Positions 16,689-26,180 of a DNA stretch of 64,000 nucleotides are shown here, piece after piece. Under the pieces are notes generated by a model, which did not search any database, had not been told where the DNA came from, and worked only from the letters and a program-made list of their open reading frames with translations. Position numbers and translations under genes: made by a program. Position 1 is the first letter of the stretch. Each line of letters opens with the position of its first letter. This DNA comes from Lewinellaceae bacterium (GTDB lineage: Bacteria > Bacteroidota > Bacteroidia > Chitinophagales > Saprospiraceae). The stretch lies in assembly GCA_020636275.1 (NCBI GenBank), contig JACJYD010000001.1, positions 1,178,001 to 1,242,000 of the forward strand. The letters are read 5' to 3'.

Positions 16689-19202
16689 TCAGGTTCCCGA
16701 TTTCCCCAGGGAAAGCATGTTTGCAAAAATGCGGTAAGCGCCCGGCACTCCGGCGGGAAGCTGCCGGAACCAGGCCATGCCGGTGTAAATATAATGGCCT
16801 TTTCCGTAGTGTGCGATGAGCAATCCACCCGAAGTGGGCGCTTCGCCGGGGTCCTGGGAGGAGAGGATGGCCTCGTATTTATCGTCCCATTTATCGGGAT
16901 AATAGAGCCCTCGTTCCTGCACCCAGCCTTCGAAATCTTTTTGAGTGATCGCATTGGGAAAGTTCAGCACGGGATGATCCGGGCGCAGGAAGGTTATCGG
17001 GGCTTCCTCAACGGTGATCCGGTCGTGGGACAAATTCAGAGGGTAGGGGGCGATTTCCTCCATCGGAAGGGCCAGTCCCCGGGTGGTATTGAACTGGACG
17101 ATCAGGGTGCCGCCTTGTTCTACATAGCTGAGCAATGCGGGTTGGATAAACCGGATCCGTTCGATGGTATTGTAGGCCCGGATACCCATGACGACGGCAT
17201 CGTACCCCCGGAGCCGGTTGGCGTCGACCTCATTGGGGTCGAGCAGGTCGACCTGGTAACCGATGGCTTCCAGGCTGGCGGGCACTTCATCACCCGCACC
17301 CATGATATATCCAATGCGTTCGCCGGCTTTTTTGAGGTCGATCCGGGCCAGGCGGGCCTGAGCCTGAAGCAGCACGCTTTGCTCCGGAATATGATCGTAA
17401 CTGATGCGAACGAGCTCCTGGCGGTAGGCCTGACCTTCGCAATTGGCAATGACCTTCATCCATCCTTCGCTTTGCACTTCCGGAGGAAACAACCGGAATT
17501 CGAGCGTTTGCTCCTGATCTTTGAGGGGGAGGGAATAGGCTTGTTCTTTCGGTTCCACTTTCCATCCCTCCGGAATGACCGGGAGCACGGTGCCGGATAC
17601 ATTGGCTTTTCCCGCTTTTACCACGATCTGGACGACCTTCGGGGCATTATCGCCAAAGACGTAGACGGGGTCTTTTATTTTTGCAAAAACGGGGGGCAGG
17701 ACCTCGAAAGGCCGGTAGACCTCTCCTTTTACCCGGTCGGTGGACTTGTAGACCACATCTTTTGTCCAGGATACCGGCACGCCCTGGACCTCCAGGTTAA
17801 ACCGAACCCGGAGCAGGCGAGGGGTCTCCGGTTTGCCGCGCAGCGCCTGATCCTCCACGTCGTACATCCCCAGGGGGTGGGCGCCATTCAGCCAGTAGGG
17901 GCTGGTGTAGTGGGCATTATCGGGAATGGTCACCTTTCTGTTGAAGGTGAGCGGAGCATTGGGTTGCAGCTGGACCTGGACGAGCGTATCGCCATTGGCG
18001 GGCAGGAAGTCCAGGCTGATGAGTTTTGTTTCGATACCCGACCGGGAGATCAATTCCATCTTCAGGTCGACCGATTGGCCGGGGGCGGCGGAAAAATCGG
18101 AGGCAGTTGCTTCGAGAAAAAGACCCATGCAGGCTTCGATCACCTCGTGGACCTCTTCGACCTTGTGCGTTTTCCAATGGCTGTCGGGCAGTGCCTGGAT
18201 GGCCTGATAAATGTCGAGCAGGATGGGAAGGCTCGCGGTGGGGTCGTCGTATTGGAAGGTCTGAATGGCCTTGTCGACGAGCGCTTTCACCTTTTCACCT
18301 CCCTGCAAGCGCGACCAACCGATATCGATCCCCGAAAACAGATCATCGTTATCCGCAGGCAGGCTTCCTTTGAGGGGTTCGAAGTATTCAAGGGACGAGC
18401 CGCGGGAGGGGGTGCTGCCCATGCCCTGGCATTTGTGCATGCTGCGGCTTTCTGCTGCGATCTCGCCGTTTGATTTCCCTCTGGCGGGCAGGAATACGCC
18501 TGCATCAACAGTAACGAATTTGGATTTGTCGACTTTTTCAAAGTTCTCCATACTTCCATATTGCCACCACGAGGTATTGTAGTAGAGCCGCTTGGGCTGC
18601 CAGGGCTCGACATACTTCAATTGCTCGGGAAAAGCGTTGGGATCGCCGGCCAGGTCGAAGGCCTCCATGGAGAGGATCGCGGAAGACGTGTGATGGCCAT
18701 GGGTCTGGCCCGCCGAATTGTAGTCGAAACGGTTGATGATGACGTCGGGTTGAATGCTTCGGATCGCCCACACCACATCGGCCAGCACTTCTTGCTTATT
18801 CCAGATCCGGAGCGTTTCGTCCGGGTGTTTGGAATAGCCGAAGTCGTTTGCCCGGGAGAACCACTGATGCCCGCCATCCACGCGGCGGGCGGCGAGCAGT
18901 TCCTCGGTGCGGATCACGCCCAGCAATTCGGCGATCTCCGGACCGATGAGATTTTGCCCTCCATCGCCCCGGGTGAGCGAAAGGTAGGTGGCCTCCACCA
19001 GTTGTTCGTTGGCCAGGTAGGAGATCATCCGCGTATTTTCGTCGTCGGGGTGAGCTGCGATGTACAAGGCGCTACCCAGCACATTGAGCTTCTTGATCGA
19101 TTCATAGATATCGGCAGAGGTCCGCACTTGCGGGGCCTGGGCCAGCAGGCCGGCAGCGGAAAAAAGGATGGCCCCCACCAGGAGCGTGATACGTCGTAAC
19201 AT
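16689..19202 (-). CDS. Large secreted PIG-L (LmbE-like) deacetylase
   Basis: PIG-L/LmbE enzymes are zinc-dependent N-deacetylases of GlcNAc-containing substrates. Seen: a signal peptide (residues 1-21, LLAQA), the metal motif AHPDDE near residue 48, and the partner motif HGHHTS near residue 170, giving the expected His/Asp ligands. The first ~300 residues are the catalytic domain. The rest is beta-rich and ends (about residues 640-830) in a Rossmann-like region (DAVVMGIRAYN, GGTLIVQFNTT) that resembles a ThuA/amidotransferase-like fold. At 837 residues it is far longer than single-domain PIG-L enzymes but this long form is common in Bacteroidota. First gene of a unit with the membrane peptide and the symporter. 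Substrate unknown. Confidence 0.85.
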   Translation of the reverse strand: MLRRITLLVGAILFSAAGLLAQAPQVRTSADIYESIKKLNVLGSALYIAAHPDDENTRMISYLANEQLVEATYLSLTRGDGGQNLIGPEIAELLGVIRTEELLAARRVDGGHQWFSRANDFGYSKHPDETLRIWNKQEVLADVVWAIRSIQPDVIINRFDYNSAGQTHGHHTSSAILSMEAFDLAGDPNAFPEQLKYVEPWQPKRLYYNTSWWQYGSMENFEKVDKSKFVTVDAGVFLPARGKSNGEIAAESRSMHKCQGMGSTPSRGSSLEYFEPLKGSLPADNDDLFSGIDIGWSRLQGGEKVKALVDKAIQTFQYDDPTASLPILLDIYQAIQALPDSHWKTHKVEEVHEVIEACMGLFLEATASDFSAAPGQSVDLKMELISRSGIETKLISLDFLPANGDTLVQVQLQPNAPLTFNRKVTIPDNAHYTSPYWLNGAHPLGMYDVEDQALRGKPETPRLLRVRFNLEVQGVPVSWTKDVVYKSTDRVKGEVYRPFEVLPPVFAKIKDPVYVFGDNAPKVVQIVVKAGKANVSGTVLPVIPEGWKVEPKEQAYSLPLKDQEQTLEFRLFPPEVQSEGWMKVIANCEGQAYRQELVRISYDHIPEQSVLLQAQARLARIDLKKAGERIGYIMGAGDEVPASLEAIGYQVDLLDPNEVDANRLRGYDAVVMGIRAYNTIERIRFIQPALLSYVEQGGTLIVQFNTTRGLALPMEEIAPYPLNLSHDRITVEEAPITFLRPDHPVLNFPNAITQKDFEGWVQERGLYYPDKWDDKYEAILSSQDPGEAPTSGGLLIAHYGKGHYIYTGMAWFRQLPAGVPGAYRIFANMLSLGKSGT

Positions 19203-19233
19203 ATGGTTGCGATAAGGGTGAAGGGCAAAATTA

Positions 19234-19338
19234 GTTGAAAAGTTGAAGAGTTGAAAAGTTGAAGAGACCTTAACTCTTCAACTTTTCAACTTTTCAACTC
19301 TTCAACTCTTCAACTCTTCAACTCTTCAACTCTTCAAC
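19234..19338. repeat. TTCAACTC/TTCAACTT inverted repeat array
   Basis: Left arm 19234-19266 is built from GTTGAAAA/GTTGAAGA units; a 6-base loop follows; the right arm 19273-19338 holds eight or so TTCAACTC or TTCAACTT units. It fills the gap between kamA stop (reverse strand) and the PIG-L start. The same unit type appears at about 26.1 and 29.7 kb. Probably a terminator made of slippage-prone units. Confidence 0.85.
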
Positions 19339-20667
19339 TTACTCCACTTCCAAAGAAGTCGCTTTCCGCTTCAATGGATATTCTTTTTCAAAAAAGAACT
19401 TCTCCTTTCCAAAAGCCGGGTAGAGTTCATCGAGCCAAATGGCGGCGGGATCGTATTCGGCGTAGAAGGGGCGGCCCACCCAATCGGGATTGCGGCCCTG
19501 GAGGAAGCGCATGACGAAGACCTTTTCACCCATGATCTCCGAAACGCCCAGGATCTGGATCTTGCCGGGGCCGGCCGACATGCTGGGACCGCGCACGGTG
19601 CGTGCCAATCCGCTGACGCGTTGGTAGGCATTGCGGAAAATATGCCAGGCATTTTCGAGGGTGACGGCGAAGTAGTGCTGGGCGCCGGTATCGCGGGCCA
19701 CGAAGAAGTAGTAGGGCGTCATGCCCAGTTCGACCTGCCGCTGCCACATCAGCGCCCACGCGTCCGAGTTGTCGTTGATATTGCGCATCACTGGCGATTG
19801 GGTGCGGATCACGGCGCCGGTGTTGAGGATGCGTTCGGCGGCCAGTTTCACTTCTGCGGTCCGCAATTCACGCGGGTGGTTGAAGTGGGCCATGACAGAG
19901 AGGTGTATTCCATGACCAACTACTTTTTCGAATAGCCGGAGCAGATCGTCGGCATCGTCATCCCGGGTGAAGCGTTGGGGCCAGTATCCCAGTGCTTTGG
20001 TGCCGATGCGGATGCTTTTCAGGTGGGGCAGGCGGGCGTTGAGAAGGGCGTCGATATAACCGGCAAAGACCTTGGTCTTCATGATCATTGGGTCGCCGCC
20101 GGTGAAGAGCACATCGGTGATATGCGGATTGGCGCGCAGGTATTTGATCATGTATTCCGTATCGCGCATGGCAAATTTGAGATCGTTGAGCCCGACGAAT
20201 TGCGGCCAGCGGAAGCAGAACGTACAATAGGCGTGGCAGGTCTGTCCCTGGCTGGGGAAGAAGAGCATCGTCTCCCGGTACTTGTGCTGGATGCCCGTCA
20301 GGCGAACCCCGTCCAGTTCGGGAACGTTTTGTTCCAGCTGCCCGGCGGGGTGTGGATTGAGTTCGAAGCGGATCTTGTTGGCGATCAGTTTCAGTTCGGC
20401 TTTGGAGGCGTCGCCGCGGATGGCATCGGCCATTTCGCGGTAGTGGGCCGGTTCGAGCATACCTTTTTGGGGAAAGGTCAGGATAAATAGAGGATCGGTC
20501 TTATAATGGTTCCAGTTGATCAGTTGGTCGACAACGTAGTTGTTGGTTTTAAAGGGGAGCACATTACCAACCACTTCGATGTCAAATTGTTCTTCTTCCG
20601 TCAGGTGCTCGGCTACTTGGGGGATGTCTCTAAAGTTGCGCAAAGCAAAGGATTGGTACTTTTCCAT
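19339..20667 (-). CDS. KamA-family radical SAM enzyme (lysine 2,3-aminomutase-like)
   Basis: Radical SAM/PLP aminomutase family member, cytoplasmic. Seen: the cluster motif CHAYCTFC (CxxxCxxC for the 4Fe-4S cluster) near residue 148, the SAM-contact FTGGDPM, and a C-terminal SAGPGKIQ segment where classical lysine aminomutases carry a Gly-rich PLP-lysine motif PGGGGK. The motif is shortened here, so whether PLP is bound and whether lysine is the substrate is open. Length 442 is in the family range. A divergent 223-base intergenic region with an 18-bp perfect inverted repeat separates it from the GH57 gene. Other options are related mutases acting on glutamate or on beta-lysine-type osmolytes. 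Confidence 0.82.
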   Translation of the reverse strand: MEKYQSFALRNFRDIPQVAEHLTEEEQFDIEVVGNVLPFKTNNYVVDQLINWNHYKTDPLFILTFPQKGMLEPAHYREMADAIRGDASKAELKLIANKIRFELNPHPAGQLEQNVPELDGVRLTGIQHKYRETMLFFPSQGQTCHAYCTFCFRWPQFVGLNDLKFAMRDTEYMIKYLRANPHITDVLFTGGDPMIMKTKVFAGYIDALLNARLPHLKSIRIGTKALGYWPQRFTRDDDADDLLRLFEKVVGHGIHLSVMAHFNHPRELRTAEVKLAAERILNTGAVIRTQSPVMRNINDNSDAWALMWQRQVELGMTPYYFFVARDTGAQHYFAVTLENAWHIFRNAYQRVSGLARTVRGPSMSAGPGKIQILGVSEIMGEKVFVMRFLQGRNPDWVGRPFYAEYDPAAIWLDELYPAFGKEKFFFEKEYPLKRKATSLEVE

Positions 20668-20776
20668 TCAATTTCTTTGAAGGTTAGAAAATAGAGTGCA
20701 CAATACTGGTTAATAAAAGAACAAGGGTTTTGATAAAATAGTTTCTGTAAAAACTATTATTGACCAAAACTTGCCC

Positions 20777-20819
20777 GAAGAGACAATGTTGCCGCCAATG
20801 ACGGCAACATTGTCTCTTC
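20777..20819. repeat. 18-bp perfect inverted repeat in a divergent promoter region
   Basis: 20777-20794 is the exact reverse complement of 20802-20819, with a 7-base spacer CCAATGA. It lies 110 bases upstream of kamA and 72 bases upstream of the GH57 gene, which are divergent, so it is not the 3' end of either. It could be an operator for a dimeric regulator or the terminator of a short unseen transcript. Confidence 0.7.
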
Positions 20820-20890
20820 AAAATTGTTAAAGGCGATTTATCGCATCTTTAATTATTCTTACTTTGGCGCTGCAAAATCAGGTGGCTTTT

Positions 20891-23311
20891 ATGAATACAT
20901 CCAACAAATTCCTCTGCATACACGGTCATTTCTATCAACCCCCGCGGGAGAATGCCTGGCTGGAGGTGATCGAGATGCAGGATTCTGCGGCGCCGTTCCA
21001 CGATTGGAATGAGCGCATCAATTTCGAATGCTACGCCCCGAACACCGCGGCCCGCATTTTGGATGAAGAGGACCACATTCGCAAGATCGTCAACAACTAC
21101 ACCCGGATCAGTTTTAACTTCGGTCCTACGTTGCTTTCCTGGCTGGAAAAAGCGGACAATCCGACCTACCAGTCGATCCTGGACTCCGACAAGATCAGCC
21201 AGGCCAAATACAACGGGCATGGAGCCGCCATCGCCCAGGTGCATAGCCATTTGATCCTTCCCCTGGCCAACCGGCGCGACAAGGAGACGCAGGTGGTCTG
21301 GGGTATTAGCGATTTCAAGCACCGTTACGGCCGGGCTCCCGAAGGGATGTGGCTGGCGGAAACGGCGGTAGATACGGAAACCCTGGAAGTGCTGGCCGAA
21401 AACGATATCCGCTACACGATCCTGGCTCCCCGGCAGGCCCAGGCGATCCGGCGGATCGGGGAGTCCAATTGGCAATTGGTTTCCGCCGACAGTATCGACA
21501 CGCGCAAGCCTTATCTATGCAAACTGCCTTCCGGTAAGTCGATCGTCCTGTTTTTCTATCACGGCGGCATCTCCCAGGGCGTGGCCTTCGACGGCTTGCT
21601 CAACAACGGAAAGCGCTTTGCCGAACGGCTTTTGTCGGCTTTCGACGAAAGCGATGTTCCTCAATTGGTCCACATTGCCACCGATGGAGAAACCTATGGC
21701 CACCACCATCGCTACGGCGAAATGGCCCTGGCCGACTGTCTCAACTACATCGAGGAGAACAACCTGGCCGTTCTGACCAACTACGGCGACTTCCTCGAGC
21801 GGTTTCCGCCGGAATTCGAAGCGCAGATCCATGAAAACAGCTCCTGGAGCTGCGCGCATGGCGTGGAGCGCTGGCGCAGTAATTGCGGCTGCCAAACCGG
21901 GATGCACACTGGCTGGACGCAGGCCTGGCGGGGTCCTCTGCGCGACACTCTCAACTGGCTGCGCGATCAGCTCATTCCCATTTTTGAAAAAGAAGGCGGC
22001 AAACTCCTCAAAGATGTGTGGGCTGCCCGAAATGATTACATCCGGGTCATGCTCAACCGGGAAGTATCGTTTGTGGAAGGCTTTGTACAAAGCCATGCCA
22101 AACGGACGCTCGACAAGAAAGAGATCACCCAGGCCTTGCGCCTGCTGGAAATGCAGCGGCAGGCCCTGTTCATGTTTACTTCCTGCGGCTGGTTTTTCGA
22201 TGAAATATCGGGTATCGAGACGATACAGATCCTTCAGTATGCCAACCGGGCCATCCATTTCGCCAGGCAGGTGAAGGAGGTGGACCTCCACCCGGAATTC
22301 CTTTCCCGGCTCAACAAGGCGCCCAGTAATGTCTATGCAAACGGCGCCGAGGCTTACCGCCTCAAGGTCATGCCCGCCGAGGTCGACCTGGAGCGGGTGG
22401 GAATGCACTATGCCGTAGCCTCCCTGTTCGAAGAAGAGGCCGAGCGGATCAATATCTTCAACTACATCGCGGAAAGTGACGCATTCGAACGCCGCATGGC
22501 CGGCGCTCAGCGCCTGGCGATTGGCAGCACGACGGTGAAGTCGCGCACGACCCTCTCCGAAAAGCACTTTTTCTTTGCCGTCCTCTACCTCGGGCAGCAG
22601 GATATTATCGGCAACATTTGCCGCGAAATGACGCCTGAAGACTTCAACCGGATGAAAGACCGCCTGTTCGAGGCCTTCCGGGCTACCAACCTGGCTGCGG
22701 TGATCGGGGTGATGCAGGAGTATTTCGGTCCGGAAAAATACACGATCTGGCACTTGTTCCGCGACGAGATGCGCAAGATCCTGGAGGAAATCACCCAGAA
22801 AAGCTATGTCCAGATCGACTCGGCCTTCCGAAGGTTCTACGACGATAATTACCAGTTGATGAGCGGCATGTTGCAAATGGGCATCCCCGTTCCACCGGCG
22901 TTCCGCAACGCCGTCCAGTTTGTGGTCAACCGCGACCTGCACCATTTCTTCGAGAACGGATCCTTCTACGACGTGCAGGAACTCAAACACCTGACCGACG
23001 AACTCGTCAAGTGGGATGTGCAGATCAGTCAGCAAAAAACCTTCAAGCTAGCCGTTAGCGAGCGCCTCTACAAGGAATTGCTCAAACTGGACCGTTCGGA
23101 GCTTTCCTTGCCCCAACTCAACCGCCTGAACTCGATCATCGAGCTCGTCTACCAAATAGGTGTCAAGCCCAATATCTGGAAGATCCAGAACCTGTACTTC
23201 AACATGCTCAAAGGCTACAAGAACGGAGAGTGGGTGTTTGCGAGCAAGGAATGGGAGGAAGGGTTCTGGAAATTGGGAGGGCTCCTGAATGTAAAAATAA
23301 AAATGGATTGA
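20891..23311 (+). CDS. GH57 glycoside hydrolase with DUF3536 C-terminal domain
   Basis: Family GH57 enzymes act on alpha-glucans (amylase, branching or glucanotransferase activity). Seen: the N-terminal HGHFYQPPRE motif, the GH57 nucleophile region PEGMWLAETAV near residue 155, the acid region IATDGETYGHHH near residue 270, and a long C-terminal part matching the DUF3536 type with many helices. No signal peptide, so probably cytoplasmic. I choose ATG 20891, since it begins just before the first strand (MNTSNKFLCIHGHF); TTG 20864 in the same frame overlaps the likely promoter CTTACTTTGG. About 806 residues, normal for the GH57-DUF3536 form. Likely role: glycogen or other internal alpha-glucan turnover, inferred. 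Confidence 0.9.
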   Translation: MNTSNKFLCIHGHFYQPPRENAWLEVIEMQDSAAPFHDWNERINFECYAPNTAARILDEEDHIRKIVNNYTRISFNFGPTLLSWLEKADNPTYQSILDSDKISQAKYNGHGAAIAQVHSHLILPLANRRDKETQVVWGISDFKHRYGRAPEGMWLAETAVDTETLEVLAENDIRYTILAPRQAQAIRRIGESNWQLVSADSIDTRKPYLCKLPSGKSIVLFFYHGGISQGVAFDGLLNNGKRFAERLLSAFDESDVPQLVHIATDGETYGHHHRYGEMALADCLNYIEENNLAVLTNYGDFLERFPPEFEAQIHENSSWSCAHGVERWRSNCGCQTGMHTGWTQAWRGPLRDTLNWLRDQLIPIFEKEGGKLLKDVWAARNDYIRVMLNREVSFVEGFVQSHAKRTLDKKEITQALRLLEMQRQALFMFTSCGWFFDEISGIETIQILQYANRAIHFARQVKEVDLHPEFLSRLNKAPSNVYANGAEAYRLKVMPAEVDLERVGMHYAVASLFEEEAERINIFNYIAESDAFERRMAGAQRLAIGSTTVKSRTTLSEKHFFFAVLYLGQQDIIGNICREMTPEDFNRMKDRLFEAFRATNLAAVIGVMQEYFGPEKYTIWHLFRDEMRKILEEITQKSYVQIDSAFRRFYDDNYQLMSGMLQMGIPVPPAFRNAVQFVVNRDLHHFFENGSFYDVQELKHLTDELVKWDVQISQQKTFKLAVSERLYKELLKLDRSELSLPQLNRLNSIIELVYQIGVKPNIWKIQNLYFNMLKGYKNGEWVFASKEWEEGFWKLGGLLNVKIKMD

Positions 23312-23348
23312 ATGGCGGATTGAAATGCGCCATTCAACCCATTTTTAT
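23297..23348. terminator. Bidirectional terminator between GH57 and hydrolase-OsmC genes
   Basis: 21-base arms at 23297-23317 and 23328-23348 pair with a single mismatch, and both ends are A/T rich. The GH57 stop codon (23309-23311) is inside the left arm and the OsmC stop (from 23345) inside the right arm. Confidence 0.85.
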
Positions 23349-24400
23349 TTTAGGGAGGAGTGTATCTCCACCGGACTATTCAAGGTCCGGTGCACCGGGC
23401 AGCGGTTGGCGATCTCCAGCAGCCGCAGGCGTTGCTCCTCCGTCAGATCGCCTTCGATATCGATGAGGCGCTCGAAATGGTCGATCTTGGTGGGATTTTC
23501 CTCGGTTTGTTCCATGTCCTTTGCGTAATCCTTGAAGTGGGAGAGATGTACCGTCACATCTTTCAGCGGCCATTTTTTGCGGCGGGCATACATGTGCAGG
23601 GTCATGGCGGTGCAGGCGCCGAGGCCGGCGGAAACGAGATCGTAGGGAGAAGGGCCGTAATCATTCCCACCTTTTTCCTCGGGTTCATCGGCCGTGAGGC
23701 TGTGGTGGCGCACCATGACCTCGGTGGTGTAGCCGGTATCGCCCAGGCGCACGGCCACTTCCTTTTCCACCTTTAGGGCTTTTTTCTTTTCGAGATTGAT
23801 ATAGCGTTTTGCCCAGGTGGCGATCAGTTCGCCGGCGTAGTAGGCATCTTCCTTGCGGGTGAGCAGGTGGTTGGCCCCGTCGAGAGCGATGAAGCTCTTC
23901 GGGTTGGGCGCCTCCTGGAACACGCCGAGGGTCCGGGCAAAGTCCACTTCTTCGTCTTGCGGGGATTGCAGCAAGAGGTAGGGTTTGCGGATCTGTTGGA
24001 GGAGCCGGGCATGCTCCGGTTCAAGCGGCGCATTGATCGTCGCCAGGGCCTTTACTCCGGGCAATTGAGCGGCGGCCTGGATAACAGCGACGCCTCCTTT
24101 GGAGTGGCCGATCAGGATGGAAGGGGCATCGTAGCAGGTTTCCATAAAACGGGCAGCTGCGATCAGATCGTCCAGGTCGGGGAGGTATTCTTTTTCGGAG
24201 AAATCGAAGCGCAGCACGGCAATACCTGCCTGGTTGAGTGCCCAGTAGATATGTTGCAGGGCGTTCCAGTCGTTGGCGCAGGTGAAACAATGGGCAAACA
24301 GCGCGCAGGTATGCGGCTTTTGGTTGACGGGCAGTTCGACGAGGGCGGAAAGCTCCTGTCCTTTGTCGTTCGGGAACGTAACTCTCTTCTGTGGTTCCAT
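23345..24400 (-). CDS. Alpha/beta-hydrolase-OsmC fusion protein
   Basis: Two-domain protein. Residues ~1-240 are an alpha/beta-hydrolase with nucleophile elbow LIGHSKGG and catalytic His in DGANHLL; residues ~250-351 are an OsmC/Ohr-like domain with Cys in GLGACTAM and the second Cys in RCPVHRTL, as in thiol peroxidases that reduce organic hydroperoxides. This fusion is known in Bacteroidota and Proteobacteria. I choose ATG 24400 (MEPQKRVTF); the open frame to 24439 encodes nothing recognisable. The expected role is repair of lipid or thiol oxidation damage coupled to ester hydrolysis, which is inference. No signal peptide, so cytoplasmic. Confidence 0.9.
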   Translation of the reverse strand: MEPQKRVTFPNDKGQELSALVELPVNQKPHTCALFAHCFTCANDWNALQHIYWALNQAGIAVLRFDFSEKEYLPDLDDLIAAARFMETCYDAPSILIGHSKGGVAVIQAAAQLPGVKALATINAPLEPEHARLLQQIRKPYLLLQSPQDEEVDFARTLGVFQEAPNPKSFIALDGANHLLTRKEDAYYAGELIATWAKRYINLEKKKALKVEKEVAVRLGDTGYTTEVMVRHHSLTADEPEEKGGNDYGPSPYDLVSAGLGACTAMTLHMYARRKKWPLKDVTVHLSHFKDYAKDMEQTEENPTKIDHFERLIDIEGDLTEEQRLRLLEIANRCPVHRTLNSPVEIHSSLK

Positions 24401-24497
24401 AAGTCGGGCGTTGTGGTTTGGATGCCCGAAGATAACCATTTCTTAACAAGCCTGATTTCTCCTAAAGTGATATCTTAGCGGGAGATCATTATTTCTT

Positions 24498-26084
24498 ATG
24501 TCTGAACTTTCACAGAAAATACTCGATCATTTCCAGGAGCGGCAAATCTCCCTGGAGTTTAACGAAGAGGAATTGAAACGGATGCCCCAGGAGGGGCCTT
24601 TCCTGGTGGTGAGCAATCGTTTTCTGGAAGGCATAGATGAATTGCTGCTCTTGTATCTCGGAGATCAAACCGGGGTTCCCGTTACCCTGTTTCCCAACGG
24701 GGCTTTGCTTCCCTCGGAGTTCAGCGATTTTTGGATGAAAGACGTGGTCATTTCGCGGGAGACGAACCGGCCCTTCGACTATTTTGTCCAACTGACCAAA
24801 GAATTGAAAAAGGTGAAATGGCGGGAAAATGGACTCGGGCTGGTGTTTACCTTTTCCGGTACCCGTATTCAGGAATTGCGCCGCAACCGGGGCCTCAACC
24901 GGGTGATGAAGGCCTTGCGCAATTATGAACTGCCGATCGTGCCGGTTCGGATCTACACCACCGACACCTCGCCCTTGCCGCTGTTAGGTCCTCGCCTGAT
25001 GCAACGCCTGCGCCCCGGACCCATGCAGGTCACCCTCCGGGTGGGCAATCCGATCCGGGTGGAGGATCAGCACAAGATCGACGGGAACGATCGCTTTCGG
25101 CGCTATGTCCAGTCGAAGATCTATGCGCTGGGAACGAACCTGGAGGTCAAGCGCTTTTTCATCCGGCCTACGTTTTCCAAACCCGCCGAGCCGGAGCCTG
25201 TCGCGGAAGAGACCGATCCGGCGCTGATCGAGCAGGAGATCGGTAGCCTCAAGTTCAAGAATCTCGTGGCCTCCCAGGGCGAATTCGACGTGCTGACGGC
25301 CCGGGCCACCGACATTCCCAATGCCCTCAATGAGATCGGTCGCCTGCGCGAGATCACTTTCCGGGCGGTAGGCGAGGGCACCGGCAAGTCGCGCGACCTG
25401 GACGAATACGACCTGTACTACCACCAACTCATCATTTGGGACCGGGAGGCCAAACGCATCGCAGGGGGATACCGCATGGGGAAAGGGGATGAGATCTTCG
25501 ATCGCTTCGGTGCAGGAGGATTTTACATCTCGAGCCTGTTTCGGATCAAGACCGGATTTTACCCGATCATGGAGCAGTCGGTCGAGTTGGGGCGATCCTA
25601 TATCATTCCCGAATATCAGCGAAAGCGCCTGCCCCTGTTCCTGCTGTGGAAAGGCATTTTGTTTTTTCTCCTTCAAAATCCGCAATACCGTTACCTTTAC
25701 GGTCCGGTGAGCGTGAGCAAGTACTATTCCAATATTTCGAAAAGTCTCATCGTGGCCTTTCTCCAGAAGTATTATTTCGACGATGAAAAGGCTGCTTTTC
25801 TCAAACCCCGGAAACCCTTCAAAGCCCGGCTGGACAAGATCGATATCGATGTGCTGACCGAGAGCCTGGGCAACGAAATGAAAACCCTCGACAATTTTAT
25901 CGAAGATATCGAACCCGAGCATTTTCGCATGCCGGTGCTCATGCGCCAATACGTGCGGCTCAATGCCCGGTTCATCAGTTTTAATGTAGACCCCAATTTC
26001 AGCGACGTGCTCGACGGGTTTATTATCCTGGACCTGCAGGATGTGCCCTTGTCGATGATCGAAGCCTTGAAGAAAGAGAGTTGA
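24498..26084 (+). CDS. LPLAT-like plus GNAT acyltransferase fusion (aminolipid synthesis-like)
   Basis: Seen: residues ~1-225 resemble a lysophospholipid acyltransferase domain (VVSNRFLEGIDELLLL, FTFSGTRIQELRR), but the catalytic His of the usual NHPLGGLD-type motif is replaced by Arg (NRFLEGID), so this half may be inactive. Residues ~260-528 match a hemolysin/OlsB-like GNAT N-acyltransferase (ELGRSYIIPEYQRKRLPLF, YLYGPVSVSKYY). Known relatives make ornithine or glycine lipids by N-acylating the amino acid. The downstream gene is a PlsC-type acyltransferase with an intact HX4D motif, which could supply the O-acylation step. So the pair is a candidate aminolipid pathway (inference). Start ATG 24498; divergent from the OsmC fusion. 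Confidence 0.78.
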   Translation: MSELSQKILDHFQERQISLEFNEEELKRMPQEGPFLVVSNRFLEGIDELLLLYLGDQTGVPVTLFPNGALLPSEFSDFWMKDVVISRETNRPFDYFVQLTKELKKVKWRENGLGLVFTFSGTRIQELRRNRGLNRVMKALRNYELPIVPVRIYTTDTSPLPLLGPRLMQRLRPGPMQVTLRVGNPIRVEDQHKIDGNDRFRRYVQSKIYALGTNLEVKRFFIRPTFSKPAEPEPVAEETDPALIEQEIGSLKFKNLVASQGEFDVLTARATDIPNALNEIGRLREITFRAVGEGTGKSRDLDEYDLYYHQLIIWDREAKRIAGGYRMGKGDEIFDRFGAGGFYISSLFRIKTGFYPIMEQSVELGRSYIIPEYQRKRLPLFLLWKGILFFLLQNPQYRYLYGPVSVSKYYSNISKSLIVAFLQKYYFDDEKAAFLKPRKPFKARLDKIDIDVLTESLGNEMKTLDNFIEDIEPEHFRMPVLMRQYVRLNARFISFNVDPNFSDVLDGFIILDLQDVPLSMIEALKKES

Positions 26085-26170
26085 AAAGTTGAAGAGTTGA
26101 AAAGTTGATGCGGCTATCAACCCTTCAACTCTTCAACTTTTCAACTCTTCAACCCTTCAACCCTTCAACT
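26082..26170. repeat. TTCAACTC/TTCAACCC inverted repeat array
   Basis: Left arm of GTTGAAAA/GTTGAAGA units (26082-26108), short loop, right arm of TTCAACCC/TTCAACTC/TTCAACTT units to 26170. It begins at the stop codon of the acyltransferase fusion and ends 11 bases before the next start on the same strand, so it probably stops or weakens readthrough. Same repeat class as at 19.2 and 29.6 kb. Confidence 0.85.
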
Positions 26171-26180
26171 GGAATCATAT

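Noticed and set aside
16794..18473. 559-codon forward frame across the PIG-L gene
   Set aside because: Opposite strand to a gene with a signal peptide and AHPDDE motif; no start context or domain of its own.
19234..19338. CRISPR-like repeat array
   Set aside because: Units are only 8 bases without spacers, arranged as an inverted repeat; there is no cas gene in the window.
21515..23035. 506-codon reverse-strand frame across the GH57 gene
   Set aside because: Shadow frame: the forward frame has all GH57 motifs and the reverse translation is low in recognisable structure.
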